In this document: positions 8,539-17,135 of the stretch, piece after piece
How the letters are laid out: each line of letters begins with the position of its first letter
Position numbering within the stretch: the first letter of the stretch is position 1
Source: Candidatus Gastranaerophilales bacterium
GTDB lineage: Bacteria > Cyanobacteriota > Vampirovibrionia > Gastranaerophilales > Gastranaerophilaceae
Length of the DNA stretch: 64,000 nt
Direction of reading: 5' to 3'
NCBI GenBank assembly: GCA_944323045.1
Contig: CALUQX010000008.1
Coordinates: 24,156-88,155 of the forward strand
Made by a program: the position numbers and the translations under genes
Notes under the pieces: generated by a model
Seen by the model: only the letters and a program-made list of their open reading frames with translations
Told to the model about the DNA's origin: nothing
Databases searched by the model: none

Positions 8539-8669
8539 GCTACATCCCCTCTCCCCTCCGAGGGAGAGGGTTGGGGAGAGGGGGCAAAAGGTGTTTCAAA
8601 CATAGGTCGGGCTTCAACCAGACTTTATAAATGGTGGGCACGCTATCGCTTTGCCCACCTTATGACTTT

Positions 8670-8693
8670 AAAAAAGTGCGTCAAATGACGCAC
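8670..8693 (-). terminator. Intrinsic terminator of pseudopilin A
   Basis: On the minus strand GTGCGTCA and TGACGCAC pair as an 8-bp stem with a 2-nt loop (or 7 bp with 4 nt), followed by a T6 run, 13 nt after the stop codon of pseudopilin A. This is a clear rho-independent terminator. Confidence 0.85.
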
Positions 8694-8706
8694 AATACAA
8701 ATATAA

Positions 8707-9867
8707 TTACGATTTAATACATATCGCAATCGCGTCTCTACTGGAGCGATAGTAGCTACATGGAAGGTACACAGCGAAAGAGTAGAAGTAACGAGCTGAC
8801 ACGTATCTGCTGTCCTGTTCATCACTTGACCACACATTAAACTGGAACGAATATGGTGAGTTTGATAAAAATAGGCTTGCCTTTGCTGTGTCTATTTCTG
8901 CTTCTAACATGTCTTCCGCACCTAATGCGCCATCGTGATTATATAGGTAGGTAGCTAATTGAGATATCTGTGCTTGTGTTGGTATGTTTTTTGTACCACT
9001 GCATGCTTTCACTGCGCCTGCCCAGTAGTCATCGTCATAGTCGCATGCACTTATGCCTAAGTCTCCTTTTTGTGCCTCGCATTCAGCTCTTGTTAATGGT
9101 CCATAACCGCCATTCTGTGGTCCTAGTATCTGGGTTATGCAAAATCCTACTTCGTCTTCTGGCAACAAGCAGCCTGTAACTCCTGCAAGTTGTTTTATAT
9201 TTGTATTATGTGCGATATCTTTTCCATTGGTGTTTGGATTCTTATAACCTGAAACATCAAATAATATCGCCATGCTTGCAGCTGTTGCTGAAAATGTATT
9301 ATTAAATGGTTCCTGCGTGGTATTTGGATTATAGGCGATTACCGCATTCACTCCATTCGCAAACTGTACTGCTACTGTATCTGTATCCCAATCCAAGCCA
9401 AATGCTGATGCATCTGTCACCTCTGACATATCTACTGGGTCTTCACCCTCGTTCCAGATTACTTCTTTATTAAAACATTTTGTAATATTGCTGTTGTCAC
9501 ATACTCTTGTTATTTTTATGTACTTTTTAAGTTCATTTACAAAGTCCATGGTATTAGAATAGCCTGCAAGTTTTTCTTCGGTATTCATCTGGCGGGTTGC
9601 TACTTCAAGGCGGTTGGTGAATACCTTCTGTGCGGTTTCCCATGCCTTTGCATTGTAATTCTGGATTAATGCAGGTAATGTCAGCACTGCCACTACGCCA
9701 ATAATCGCGAGGGTGATGAGGACCTCTGCGAGAGTAAAGGCGGGTTTGTGTTTAAAGACGTTAAGACGATAAGACGTTAGGACGTTAAGTCCTTTACATC
9801 TTTTAGGCTTTGTTTCTACGTGATTAATTACGTTCTGATTAACAATACTTTTTAAATCTTTTCCCAT
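8707..9867 (-). CDS. Pseudopilin A with C-type-lectin-like tail
   Basis: 386 residues from ATG 9867 (AGGAGG upstream). Residues ~43-65 carry the prepilin signature AFTLAEVLITLAIIGVV, preceded by an unusually long 43-residue leader partly encoded by the GACGTTA repeat. The body (AGYSNTMDFVNELKKYIKIT, NPNTNGKDI) is highly similar to pseudopilin B at 43350-45068, with paired cysteines that suggest disulfides outside the cytoplasm. The last ~45 residues (from VWSSDE to AICIKS) have the W-S-S-x-E ... R-Y-F ... A-I-C-I spacing of bacterial C-type-lectin-like/DUF1566-type tails and diverge strongly from B. No XRE gene is next to it. Likely a minor pilin or tip adhesin; inferred. Confidence 0.8.
   Translation of the reverse strand: MGKDLKSIVNQNVINHVETKPKRCKGLNVLTSYRLNVFKHKPAFTLAEVLITLAIIGVVAVLTLPALIQNYNAKAWETAQKVFTNRLEVATRQMNTEEKLAGYSNTMDFVNELKKYIKITRVCDNSNITKCFNKEVIWNEGEDPVDMSEVTDASAFGLDWDTDTVAVQFANGVNAVIAYNPNTTQEPFNNTFSATAASMAILFDVSGYKNPNTNGKDIAHNTNIKQLAGVTGCLLPEDEVGFCITQILGPQNGGYGPLTRAECEAQKGDLGISACDYDDDYWAGAVKACSGTKNIPTQAQISQLATYLYNHDGALGAEDMLEAEIDTAKASLFLSNSPYSFQFNVWSSDEQDSRYVSARYFYSFAVYLPCSYYRSSRDAIAICIKS
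9757..9790 (+). repeat. GACGTTA-type repeat inside the pseudopilin A leader
   Basis: GACGTTAAGACGATAAGACG then TTAGGACGTTAAG, built of 8-9-bp units, encodes the LNVLTSYRLNVF part of the long prepilin leader. Nearly the same string lies at 10351-10384, and a shorter GACGTTAAGTCC piece at 44393 is in pseudopilin B at the equivalent place. Confidence 0.8.
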
Positions 9868-10760
9868 TTATTTTTTACCTCCTTTGGGTTATATTATTAC
9901 ATTAACTATACTCTACAGGTTACCTTTTAAAGGGTTATATATTTTCGCACAAGTCTTTTAGCTTGTGTCGAATTTTTGTTTGAGATCCCGCAAGGCGACA
10001 ACTATAGGGTATCGCGTCAAAACCGCTGCGGGATGACGGAACAGGCGTTGACTGGACTTCTTTAGCGGTAGTCTGAGTGTAAGAGCGGACTGGTCTGCCC
10101 TCTGCTCGCAACCTGTTGCGGGATGACGAAATTGGAGTTGACCGCACTTCTTTAGCGAAAGTCTGAGTGTAAGAGTACACTTCGTGTGCCTTGAAAGCCT
10201 TGTGGGGCTTGAAGTTAGATACCCCCCCCCCCGCAAAACTCAGTATTCATGCAGGTTTTAGCCCTGTCGCATGGCGCAAAAGTAAGTGGGGTGAGTATTG
10301 TGAGTGGAGTGAGTAACGTTTGCTGGGAGTTACAAACATTACTACATTGAAAAGACGTTAGGACGTTAAGACGATAAGACGTTGAGTTCTTATCTGAAAG
10401 CTGGCTACGCAAAGATTCCATTATGGCTTTATTTAATATATTGTTTCTGGTTAGGTGGTAATTCCAACCTACATTTTCATCTTTTCGTTCCTGCAAACTT
10501 CCTGTCATCCAAATTCCTCGATTATAACATCTATATCTTTATTATTACATATCTTGCTAAATTTTGCAAGTCCTTTTTGGGAAAAGTGAGTGAAGTGAGT
10601 GGAGTAAATAAGTGAGTAAAGTATTTACAATAAATCAGGCAATGAGGCATTCCTTTTTGACTAATTAATTAATTAATCACCACCTCACAATACTCACATC
10701 ACTCACTTTAGTCACTCTTTTTAAGCTCACTAGCTGCGAGGCATCAATATCGATATGAGT
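9868..10760. repeat. Repeat island between pseudopilin A and radA
   Basis: No gene is supported. It contains two ~60-bp blocks in tandem (about 10028-10087 and 10117-10173) sharing GCGGGATGACG, ACTTCTTTAGCG and GTCTGAGTGTAAGAG; a related block is in the leader region of pseudopilin B (about 44735-44780). It also has a C11 run at 10222-10232, GTGAGTG-type short repeats (10288-10315, 10583-10620), the second GACGTTA array (10351-10384), the second copy of the 31-bp repeat (10612-10642), and complementary CACTCAC strings near 10684-10716. Open frames here (for example 9935-10180, 10215-10508) are low-complexity repeat translations. Confidence 0.7.
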
Positions 10761-12134
10761 TTATGCAGGAGCAACACAAGCCGTTATTGCGTCTATCAGA
10801 CGTTTTACAGGTACTATTTCAATTTTATCGAATTCTGTATTGTTTGCAAATGGAATTATGGCCTTTTTAAATCCGGATGCTGCAGCCTCATTTAATCTTT
10901 TTTCTATGTTATTAACAGGATGTATTTCTCCAGACAAACCAATTTCGCCAATAATAACCGTTTGACTGTCTACCACAACATCTCTTGCGCAGGTTGCTAC
11001 TGCCAGTGCAATTCCCAAGTCAGCCGCAGGTTCATCAACCTCAATCCCGCCCATAATATTAACGTACACATCTTGTTTTGAAAGATTTAACCCCACACGT
11101 TTTTCAAGCACAGCCAGAATTTGCAGAAGCCTGCTTGCATCCACTCCATTTGTAACACGACGAGGGGTTGGATACGGAGTTGTACCTACAAGTGCCTGAA
11201 CTTCCACAAGCAATGGACGTGTGCCCTCGTTAGTAACAATAATTGCACTCCCTGGCACTGCAACCTGTGAACGTTCATTTAAAAACAGTTCATTAGGATT
11301 TTTTACTTCCCGTAACCCATCCGAATGCATTTCAAAAATTCCAACCTCAGATGTGTTGCCAAAACGATTTTTCATTGCACGAAGCATTCTATAGGATTTA
11401 TATTTATCCCCCTCAAAGTAAATTACGGTATCAACCATGTGTTCAAGCACTTTAGGACCGGCAATATTTCCGTCTTTTGTCACATGTCCTATTACAACAA
11501 CCGTAATATTCTTTGTTTTGGCAATATGCATCAAAAGATTACAGCACTCACGGATTTGGGAAACGCTGCCGGCAGAACTTGCAACCCCTTGAGAATAAAT
11601 CGCCTGAATACTGTCAATCACCACGATATCAGGCAAAATCTCTTCAATCTCTGTTTTAATATTTTCCATGCTTGTTTGCGGGTAAACAAACAAATTATCA
11701 GAATTTATATTCAATCTTTGAGCGCGAAGTTTCAACTGGCTCGCGCTTTCTTCTGCGGACACATAAAGAACTTTTTTGTTATTTTTACAAAGTTCGCCGC
11801 TGGTTTGCAAAAGTATTGTTGATTTACCAATGCCCGGATCGCCTGCTATCAGTACAAGTGACCCTTGTACCAATCCGCCGCCCAAAATTCTGTCAAATTC
11901 GGAAATATTTGTACTTACACGAACTTCTTCACCAATTTGAATATCTTTTAGCAGGGACGGTTTTTCTGTATTAACAAATTCATTCACTGCAGATGTATTT
12001 ACCACAGGTTTAGCAGCATATTGAATTTCTTCCTGAAAAGTACCCCATGACCCGCATTCCGGACATTTTCCCAGATATCCGGCAGATTCATATCCACATT
12101 CAGTGCATACCCATTTTGATTTGACTTTTGCCAT
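10761..12134 (-). CDS. radA: DNA repair protein RadA (Sms)
   Basis: 457 residues, full length. It is a RecA-like helicase/ATPase that drives branch migration at recombination intermediates. In order: a zinc finger (Cys10, Cys13, Cys24, Cys27 in VCTECGY...CPECGSW), Walker A GDPGIGKST (near 98), the RadA-specific KNRFG motif (near 256), and a C-terminal Lon-protease-like domain (VNIMGGIEVDEPAADLGIAL onward). It starts 5 nt after the proS stop codon, so it is the last gene of the secreted protein-proS-radA unit. Confidence 0.96.
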   Translation of the reverse strand: MAKVKSKWVCTECGYESAGYLGKCPECGSWGTFQEEIQYAAKPVVNTSAVNEFVNTEKPSLLKDIQIGEEVRVSTNISEFDRILGGGLVQGSLVLIAGDPGIGKSTILLQTSGELCKNNKKVLYVSAEESASQLKLRAQRLNINSDNLFVYPQTSMENIKTEIEEILPDIVVIDSIQAIYSQGVASSAGSVSQIRECCNLLMHIAKTKNITVVVIGHVTKDGNIAGPKVLEHMVDTVIYFEGDKYKSYRMLRAMKNRFGNTSEVGIFEMHSDGLREVKNPNELFLNERSQVAVPGSAIIVTNEGTRPLLVEVQALVGTTPYPTPRRVTNGVDASRLLQILAVLEKRVGLNLSKQDVYVNIMGGIEVDEPAADLGIALAVATCARDVVVDSQTVIIGEIGLSGEIHPVNNIEKRLNEAAASGFKKAIIPFANNTEFDKIEIVPVKRLIDAITACVAPA

Positions 12135-12139
12135 TGTTT

Positions 12140-13876
12140 TTACTTGATATTTTTAACTATTTCTATCATTTTTTCCGCTGCTTTTTCCGGTGTAATTTTT
12201 TCAATATCACCGGTTTCACGTGTTTTAAATTCAACAAGACCTTCGTTAATAGTTTTACCGACTGTTATACGGTAAGGAAATCCTATCAAATCAGCATCTT
12301 TGAATTTAACACCGGCACGTTCATCTCTGTCATCAATTACAACTTCAACGCCGGCATTTTGCAACTTTTCGTATAATTCATTTGCTATCTTCATCTGGAG
12401 TTCATCCAGAATATTAACAGGAACTATTGTTACATGATATGGCGCAATTGAAATTGGCCATTTAATTCCGTGTTCATCGTAATGAGCTTCAACAGCAGCA
12501 GCAGCTGTCCTTGAAATTCCGATACCATAGCAGCCCATTACAAAAGGTTTTGTTTTACCGTCAACATCCGTATAGACAGCGTTCATTGGTTTTGAATATT
12601 TAGTACCTAATTTAAATATATTACCAACTTCAATACCGCGTGTGACAAGAAGAGGTCTGCCGCATTCAGGACAAAATTCACCGCGCTGTACCAGTCTGAT
12701 ATCAGCGTATTTTAAATCTTTTATTCCAAAATCTTCAAGATTAGCCCCAACAAGATGTTTATCTGTTTCATTAATACCTACAACAAAATTTTTCATGTCT
12801 CTAACTGTTTCATCAGCAATAATTTGAATATCATCCATTCCTTTAGGACCGATAAATCCCGGAACGGCATCAAATCCGTGATTAGCCATTAGTTCGGCAA
12901 TTTCAGCAGATGAGGCTATTCTGATATCAATACCGCCAACAGCATTCATTAACTTAGTTTCTTCAACAGCTTTATCAGCACGTATCAATGCGATTACAGG
13001 TTTCTTATCCACTATATAAACAAGCGATTTCAAAATTAATGTTGAAGGGATATTTAAAAACGCAGACAATTCTTCAATTGAATGAGTATTTGGCGTATCC
13101 ATAACTTTAGTTTGCGTAAAATATTCTTTACCATCTACAACGGCTTCAGGCAATTTTGAAACTGCATGGTTAGAATTTGCCGAATAATCACAGTTATCAC
13201 AATAGAAAACATCATTTTCGCCTGCATCTGTATCTGTAATAACCATAAATTCGTGGCTTACGCTGCCGCCGATCGCACCTGAGTCAGATTGAACCATTTT
13301 AGTGGCAAGTCCGCAGCGGTCAAAAATTCTTTTATATGCACGAGCCATGTTTTCATATTCTTTATCAAGTCCGGCTTCATCAACATCAAAACTGTATGCA
13401 TCTTTCATAATAAATTCACGTCCGCGAAGAAGTCCGTAACGGGGTCTTACTTCATCACGAAATTTTGATTGAATTTGATATAAATTTACAGGCATCTGTT
13501 TATATGATTTCAGACCGTCACGTGCAATTGCAGTAATTACTTCTTCGTGAGTAGGTCCAAGACACATAACACGGTCATGCCTGTCTTTAAGCCGCATTAA
13601 TTCTTTACCGTAAGCATCCCATCTGCCTGATTCTTCCCACAATTCTTTTGGCTGTACAAACGGCATTAAAAGTTCTTGAGCACCGGCGGCATCCATCTCT
13701 TCACGAACTATTGTTTCCACCTTTTTCAAAACTCGCCACATCAGAGGCAAAAAGTTATAAACACCGCTTGTTAATTTTCTTATATAACCTGCGCGCGCAA
13801 GCATTTTATGAGAAACGACTTCCGCATCAGAAGGGAATTCTCTAAGTGTTTGAACAAACAATTTTGACATTTTCAT
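12140..13876 (-). CDS. proS: Prolyl-tRNA synthetase, bacterial type with editing domain
   Basis: 578 residues, the normal size of the bacterial ProS form with an INS editing domain between class II motifs 2 and 3. Visible: class II motif 1 region (RAGYIRKLTSGVYNFLPLMWRV), motif 2 (FRDEVRPRYGLLRGREFIMKD), the editing insert (about 220-390), motif 3 (VMGCYGIGISR) and an anticodon-binding domain (APYHVTIVPV ... DDRDERAGVKFKDADLIGFP). It charges tRNA-Pro. Start MKMSKLF at 13876; MSKLF two codons on is an alternative. 20 nt separate it from the upstream gene and 5 nt from radA. Confidence 0.96.
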   Translation of the reverse strand: MKMSKLFVQTLREFPSDAEVVSHKMLARAGYIRKLTSGVYNFLPLMWRVLKKVETIVREEMDAAGAQELLMPFVQPKELWEESGRWDAYGKELMRLKDRHDRVMCLGPTHEEVITAIARDGLKSYKQMPVNLYQIQSKFRDEVRPRYGLLRGREFIMKDAYSFDVDEAGLDKEYENMARAYKRIFDRCGLATKMVQSDSGAIGGSVSHEFMVITDTDAGENDVFYCDNCDYSANSNHAVSKLPEAVVDGKEYFTQTKVMDTPNTHSIEELSAFLNIPSTLILKSLVYIVDKKPVIALIRADKAVEETKLMNAVGGIDIRIASSAEIAELMANHGFDAVPGFIGPKGMDDIQIIADETVRDMKNFVVGINETDKHLVGANLEDFGIKDLKYADIRLVQRGEFCPECGRPLLVTRGIEVGNIFKLGTKYSKPMNAVYTDVDGKTKPFVMGCYGIGISRTAAAAVEAHYDEHGIKWPISIAPYHVTIVPVNILDELQMKIANELYEKLQNAGVEVVIDDRDERAGVKFKDADLIGFPYRITVGKTINEGLVEFKTRETGDIEKITPEKAAEKMIEIVKNIK

Positions 13877-13896
13877 AATTTTATTTTCCTTACTAT

Positions 13897-14583
13897 TTAT
13901 ATTACCGGTACATCAATAGGATCAACAAGGATTACCTTTATAGTTTCACCCTTATTTAAATAAATATCTTTTCCTTTTCTTATCATATCGGCAACGCCGT
14001 CATAAACGTAATATGCACCGGCCCCGATACCGCCGCCTATGGCAGAAAGCGGAAGAGTCAGAATTCTAAAATATCCGCCTGCAACATCTTCAAAAGTATC
14101 ATTGCCCCAATCTGTTGCTGTTTTTGCTATTTCTTTTGTCTTTTCCCAATTTTGAGAAAGTGCATCACCATAACCTTTTGACGCTGTCAAACCGCCGTCA
14201 TAGGTTAATTCTGTTCTGCCGACAACAGACATTGAAATTGGTAGTTGGCGACCATTCGGTGTTACAACGTGGTCAAAGTTCAAATACATAACAGAGCCTT
14301 TTGAAAATCTTTTTGAAGGGACTATTTTTACAATACTGCCTCTGACAAGTGACCCCATCGGCAAAATAACATCCGTATCAGAAGTCTGATCTGTCATCAG
14401 AACAGCCTGAAACTCTTTTCCCTGATATTCAGGGGCTGAACCTATCGGGGTTAGTAATTTTAATTCAAACTTTGTACCTGCCGGAATACGTTTTGTTTTT
14501 GCATTAGCATTAAAAGGTACTGCTACTACAGTCTGTATAAGCATAAACATTGCCAATATTATTGTTAAAATTTTCATTCTCAT
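13897..14583 (-). CDS. Secreted protein of unknown function
   Basis: 228 residues from ATG 14583, chosen because ACAGGAGAG lies at the right distance; frames further upstream lack one. An N-terminal signal peptide (MRMKILTIILAMFML...VAVPFNANA) is followed by a beta-rich region starting RIPAGTKFELKLLTPIGS. This resembles the IPAGTxxxxxLxxPI opening of periplasmic domains that also occur in conjugation TrbI-like proteins, but the rest is unlike them. A Gly/Ala-rich hydrophobic stretch (PLSAIGGGIGAGAYYVY, about 190-205) is present, so partial membrane association is possible. First gene of the operon with proS and radA. I do not recognise a characterised family. Confidence 0.7.
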   Translation of the reverse strand: MRMKILTIILAMFMLIQTVVAVPFNANAKTKRIPAGTKFELKLLTPIGSAPEYQGKEFQAVLMTDQTSDTDVILPMGSLVRGSIVKIVPSKRFSKGSVMYLNFDHVVTPNGRQLPISMSVVGRTELTYDGGLTASKGYGDALSQNWEKTKEIAKTATDWGNDTFEDVAGGYFRILTLPLSAIGGGIGAGAYYVYDGVADMIRKGKDIYLNKGETIKVILVDPIDVPVI

Positions 14584-14651
14584 AAAATACTCTCCTGTTG
14601 TCATTTTGACCATATATATTTTACTCCAAAAGATGAAGTTTTTGCAATAGG

Positions 14652-14686
14652 TTGCAAATGTGTCAAAATATTGTTAAAATTCAAAT
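14652..14686 (+). promoter_or_regulatory. Promoter of TPR gene, predicted leaderless start
   Basis: -35 TTGCAA (14652-14657), a 17-bp spacer, -10 TAAAAT (14675-14680), then exactly 6 nt to ATG 14687. No ribosome binding site precedes the ATG, so transcription probably begins at its A. Confidence 0.6.
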
Positions 14687-15601
14687 ATGTCCAAATTAGA
14701 TAAGATAGAAGAGTTACAAAATATTCTAAAGGAAGACCATTCAAATTTTCAGGCGCGCAGACAGCTTGCAGTGCTATTATTAGATTCGGGGTTTCCTAAA
14801 GAGGCATTGCAGCATTTTTTATATCTTTCTAAATTTTTTGAAGATGACAGCGGAATTTATTACAATCTGGGTATTGTATACGAAAAATTAAAAGAATTGG
14901 ATAAGGCTGTTGACGCATATAAAAAAGCAATTGAAATTTCACCGGAAGAAGCTGATGCGCATTATAATCTCGGGCTTGTTTATATGGACAAAAAAATGTA
15001 TGAAGAAGCCGTTGATTGTTTTGAAACTGTTTTAACATATGATAAAGATGATTCAAACGCCTATTTCAGTATAGGATTATGTTACTTTAAAGAAGGCAAA
15101 TATGACGGGGCTAAATATTATTTTGAGCGCACTGTAGAATTGAATGATGAAGATATTTATGCTCATTTTTATATCGGGAATATCTTAAAAGATAAAGGCG
15201 ATTTAGATGGGGCGGAATCGAAATTCAATAAAGTTTTAGAAATATCACCGGAATACAGCTGGGCATATTTCAATCTTGCATCAATTGATTATGAACGCGG
15301 AGATTATGACCGTGCAATTGAAAATTTGAAAAAAACTCTGGAATTTAACCCTAAAGATTATGATGCATATATAGTTTACGCAAAAATTCTGGCAAAACTC
15401 GGAAGATTAGAAGAAGCTGATGAGATTTTGGATACGGCTGAAGATCAGGGGGCAAATACAGGTGATTTTTATTACATATATGCACAACTGGAAAAACTGC
15501 AGGGTGAAGAAGAGGAATACAAAGAATATTTAAAATTAGCCATGCAAAACCGTTCAACTCTATCCGTCAGTCTGAAAAAAATTCAGGCAGAGATGAAGTA
15601 A
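14687..15601 (+). CDS. TPR-repeat protein (304 aa)
   Basis: About eight tandem TPR motifs cover nearly the whole protein (for example GIYYNLGIVYEKLKELDKAV, ADAHYNLGLVYMDKKMYEEA, SWAYFNLASIDYERGDYDRA). There is no signal peptide or membrane segment, so it is a soluble protein-interaction scaffold. It is strongly acidic, and the last helix region (GEEEEYKEYLKLAMQN) caps the superhelix. It is divergent from the secreted protein at 14583 and convergent with pseudopilin 2, whose stop codon lies 3 nt away. The specific partner is unknown. Confidence 0.88.
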   Translation: MSKLDKIEELQNILKEDHSNFQARRQLAVLLLDSGFPKEALQHFLYLSKFFEDDSGIYYNLGIVYEKLKELDKAVDAYKKAIEISPEEADAHYNLGLVYMDKKMYEEAVDCFETVLTYDKDDSNAYFSIGLCYFKEGKYDGAKYYFERTVELNDEDIYAHFYIGNILKDKGDLDGAESKFNKVLEISPEYSWAYFNLASIDYERGDYDRAIENLKKTLEFNPKDYDAYIVYAKILAKLGRLEEADEILDTAEDQGANTGDFYYIYAQLEKLQGEEEEYKEYLKLAMQNRSTLSVSLKKIQAEMK

Positions 15602-15604
15602 TTT

Positions 15605-16279
15605 TTATATGTCTTTCCAGAAATTTTTATCATAAAGCGCCTTAAAAGTACAACCAGCCCCATTCATACCATCCGCATTTATTGAGGAACACAAACTATT
15701 ATCTGCTCTGTAAAAAGATGTACCCTTTGCGCCCATAGGTAATAAGGTTCCTTTAGTATCAATTTGAAACATAAACAAGTCTTTACCAAGTTGATTAGGC
15801 TTTTTATTAACGCCATTAACATCTACAGAAATACATAATCCACCGGCATTTTGATTGGTGTGATTTTCAATCAAAATATACATATTATCATTTAGTAATG
15901 CCTGACCATCATCAAACATATTAGAAGCGCCAAGGGGTACACCGATGTAATTGTGATATATATTTTTAAGTTCATCGCTTTTTATACAAGCCTCATTCTC
16001 ATTTTGTCCATATGCGCAATCTTTTGCGACTTTAAGATATTTTAGCATATGTTTCTTCAGTTCACGATATTCCGTATTTTCAGGAGTTAGCCGGAAACCG
16101 TTTTCTGCCTGATACATATTTAATACCTGATTTAAAGTTGAATATGCTTTGCGCAGCCCTGTTTCCAGCTCTTTTGCTCTGTAATGCTGTACAAGATTTG
16201 GTATTGTCAATGCCGCAACGACTCCTATTATAGCAAGCGTAATTAATACTTCTGCCAATGTAAAAGCTATATGTTTCAT
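15605..16279 (-). CDS. Type IV pilin/pseudopilin-like protein (XRE pair 2)
   Basis: 224 residues. Prepilin signature MKHIAFTLAEVLITLAIIGV with Ala-Phe cleavage expected and Glu at mature position 5, followed by a hydrophobic helix. The globular part has cysteines (DCAYGQNENEACIKS, GGLCISVDVNG, SLCSS, AGCTFKALYDKNFWKDI) and a motif MFQIDTKGTLLPMGAKG that recalls the calcium/sugar-binding ends of minor pilins, but only weakly. A GAGG-like site precedes the ATG. It is divergent from the XRE gene at 16346 (66-bp spacer). Same length as the pair 1 pilin but with different globular sequence. Confidence 0.85.
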   Translation of the reverse strand: MKHIAFTLAEVLITLAIIGVVAALTIPNLVQHYRAKELETGLRKAYSTLNQVLNMYQAENGFRLTPENTEYRELKKHMLKYLKVAKDCAYGQNENEACIKSDELKNIYHNYIGVPLGASNMFDDGQALLNDNMYILIENHTNQNAGGLCISVDVNGVNKKPNQLGKDLFMFQIDTKGTLLPMGAKGTSFYRADNSLCSSINADGMNGAGCTFKALYDKNFWKDI

Positions 16280-16345
16280 TTATACCTCCATTTTGTAATG
16301 TATCACCTTACATATTTACTATTATTATTGAGGCAAAATAAAAAT
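16280..16345. promoter_or_regulatory. Divergent promoter/operator of pseudopilin-XRE pair 2
   Basis: The 66-bp spacer contains the inverted repeat TGTAA (16294-16298) / TTACA (16308-16312) with a 9-nt centre, next to the pseudopilin ribosome binding site. It is a plausible operator for the neighbouring XRE protein; different from those of the other pairs. Confidence 0.4.
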
Positions 16346-16555
16346 ATGTCAAGACTTAATCTCTTAGGAGCAAATATAAAAAAATACCGCAAGCAGAAAA
16401 AGCTTTCGCAAAATCAGCTTGCTGAAATTCTTGATTTTTCGCGCGAACACGTTGCCTGCATTGAAACAGGCAAAGAATTCATAAGTCTTCGCAAATTATT
16501 CATTATGGCAGATGCGCTTGATGTACCGGTAAAAGATTTTTTTGACTTTGACTAG
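16346..16555 (+). CDS. XRE-family HTH regulator (partner of pseudopilin 2)
   Basis: 69 residues forming one Cro/C1-type HTH: LLGANIKKYRKQKKLSQNQLAE, turn, FSREHVACIETGKEFISLRKLF, ending VPVKDFFDFD. The frame is open from 16271, but ATG 16346 gives the family's usual N-terminus; GAGG lies 12 nt upstream. Divergent from the pseudopilin gene at 16279. Its stop codon lies within the 21-bp direct repeat that bounds the next two genes, and in the ancestral arrangement it would have overlapped the M16 peptidase stop codon tail to tail. Confidence 0.82.
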   Translation: MSRLNLLGANIKKYRKQKKLSQNQLAEILDFSREHVACIETGKEFISLRKLFIMADALDVPVKDFFDFD

Positions 16556-16568
16556 TCTTCCGGCATGA
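16548..16568 (+). repeat. 21-bp direct repeat, left copy
   Basis: TTGACTAGTCTTCCGGCATG+A is identical to 17907-17927. This copy provides the XRE stop codon (TAG 16553-16555). The sequence GTCTTCCGGCATGA is also the tail of the M16 peptidase gene on the other strand, so the left copy is a duplicate of that gene end. Confidence 0.9.
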
Positions 16569-16577
16569 AATTTAATC

Positions 16578-17135
16578 CTATTTTGATAATTGATTTTTTA
16601 CTTCAACTGCTACATCTCTTTGGATCTGCATAGAATTGTTTTTTTCTAAAGAATCAATATTTTTATTAATACTATTAACTGTTATATTTAATACTGCAAA
16701 GAAAACGCTAATTATAAGACCGAAGACCGAAATCAGAATTGTAACAGTATTTTTTACATTATTATTCTGTTTTTCTAAATTTTCGTACCTTAATGCATTT
16801 TCTGTTTTTACATGCTCTAGAGTATTACTAATAATTTTATTTTCGGCTCTTAAATCTCTAATTTCATTTAAAATTATACTATTAATATCTGTAAAACTAT
16901 TTTTCATTAGTTTTTCTTCTCCATCTAATCTAACATGATTAATAGAATCCTGTTCGGTATTATTAATCTGAATTTCTATATTATCTAATTTTTCAGATAT
17001 TTTATTTAATTCTTTACATAATTGATAATATTGCCAGCCGGGCGTTTCCGGTTGAACAGTTGATTTATTATCACCTGTTGGATTTTCAAGTAAATTATCA
17101 ACACAATTGGAATCTTGAGTTGGGCTATTAATCAT
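16578..17135 (-). CDS. Membrane-anchored coiled-coil protein of inserted two-gene module
   Basis: 185 residues. A polar N-terminal part (about 1-40) is followed by a predicted coiled coil (LCKELNKISEKLDNIEIQIN, LNEIRDLRAENKIISNTLEH), a single membrane helix (TVTILISVFGLIISVFFAVLN, about 130-152) and a short charged C-terminus. No homologous family is recognised. It overlaps the upstream gene (17128-17853) by 8 nt, so the two are coupled. Both are more AT-rich than the neighbours and lie between 21-bp direct repeats, which suggests joint acquisition. A sensor/effector pair of a defence or toxin-like module is possible, but this is speculation from architecture only. Confidence 0.7.
   Translation of the reverse strand: MINSPTQDSNCVDNLLENPTGDNKSTVQPETPGWQYYQLCKELNKISEKLDNIEIQINNTEQDSINHVRLDGEEKLMKNSFTDINSIILNEIRDLRAENKIISNTLEHVKTENALRYENLEKQNNNVKNTVTILISVFGLIISVFFAVLNITVNSINKNIDSLEKNNSMQIQRDVAVEVKNQLSK

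Larger units (their letters stand above)
8209..8706. other. Repeat island upstream of TPR gene / downstream of pseudopilin A
   Basis: No gene is visible. The stretch holds a run of GTGAGTRAAGTGAG-type short repeats (8345-8385), a 31-bp block shared with 10612-10642, a ~105-bp block shared with 42404-42510, a GC-rich CCTCTCCC/GGGAGAGG hairpin near 8543-8580, and the terminator of pseudopilin A. Its composition is clearly unlike the flanking genes. Confidence 0.7.

Noticed and set aside
9935..10508. Open frames of 81-97 codons on the minus strand
   Set aside because: They translate dispersed repeats (for example STSYRLNVLTSF), lack ribosome binding sites, overlap one another and resemble no protein.
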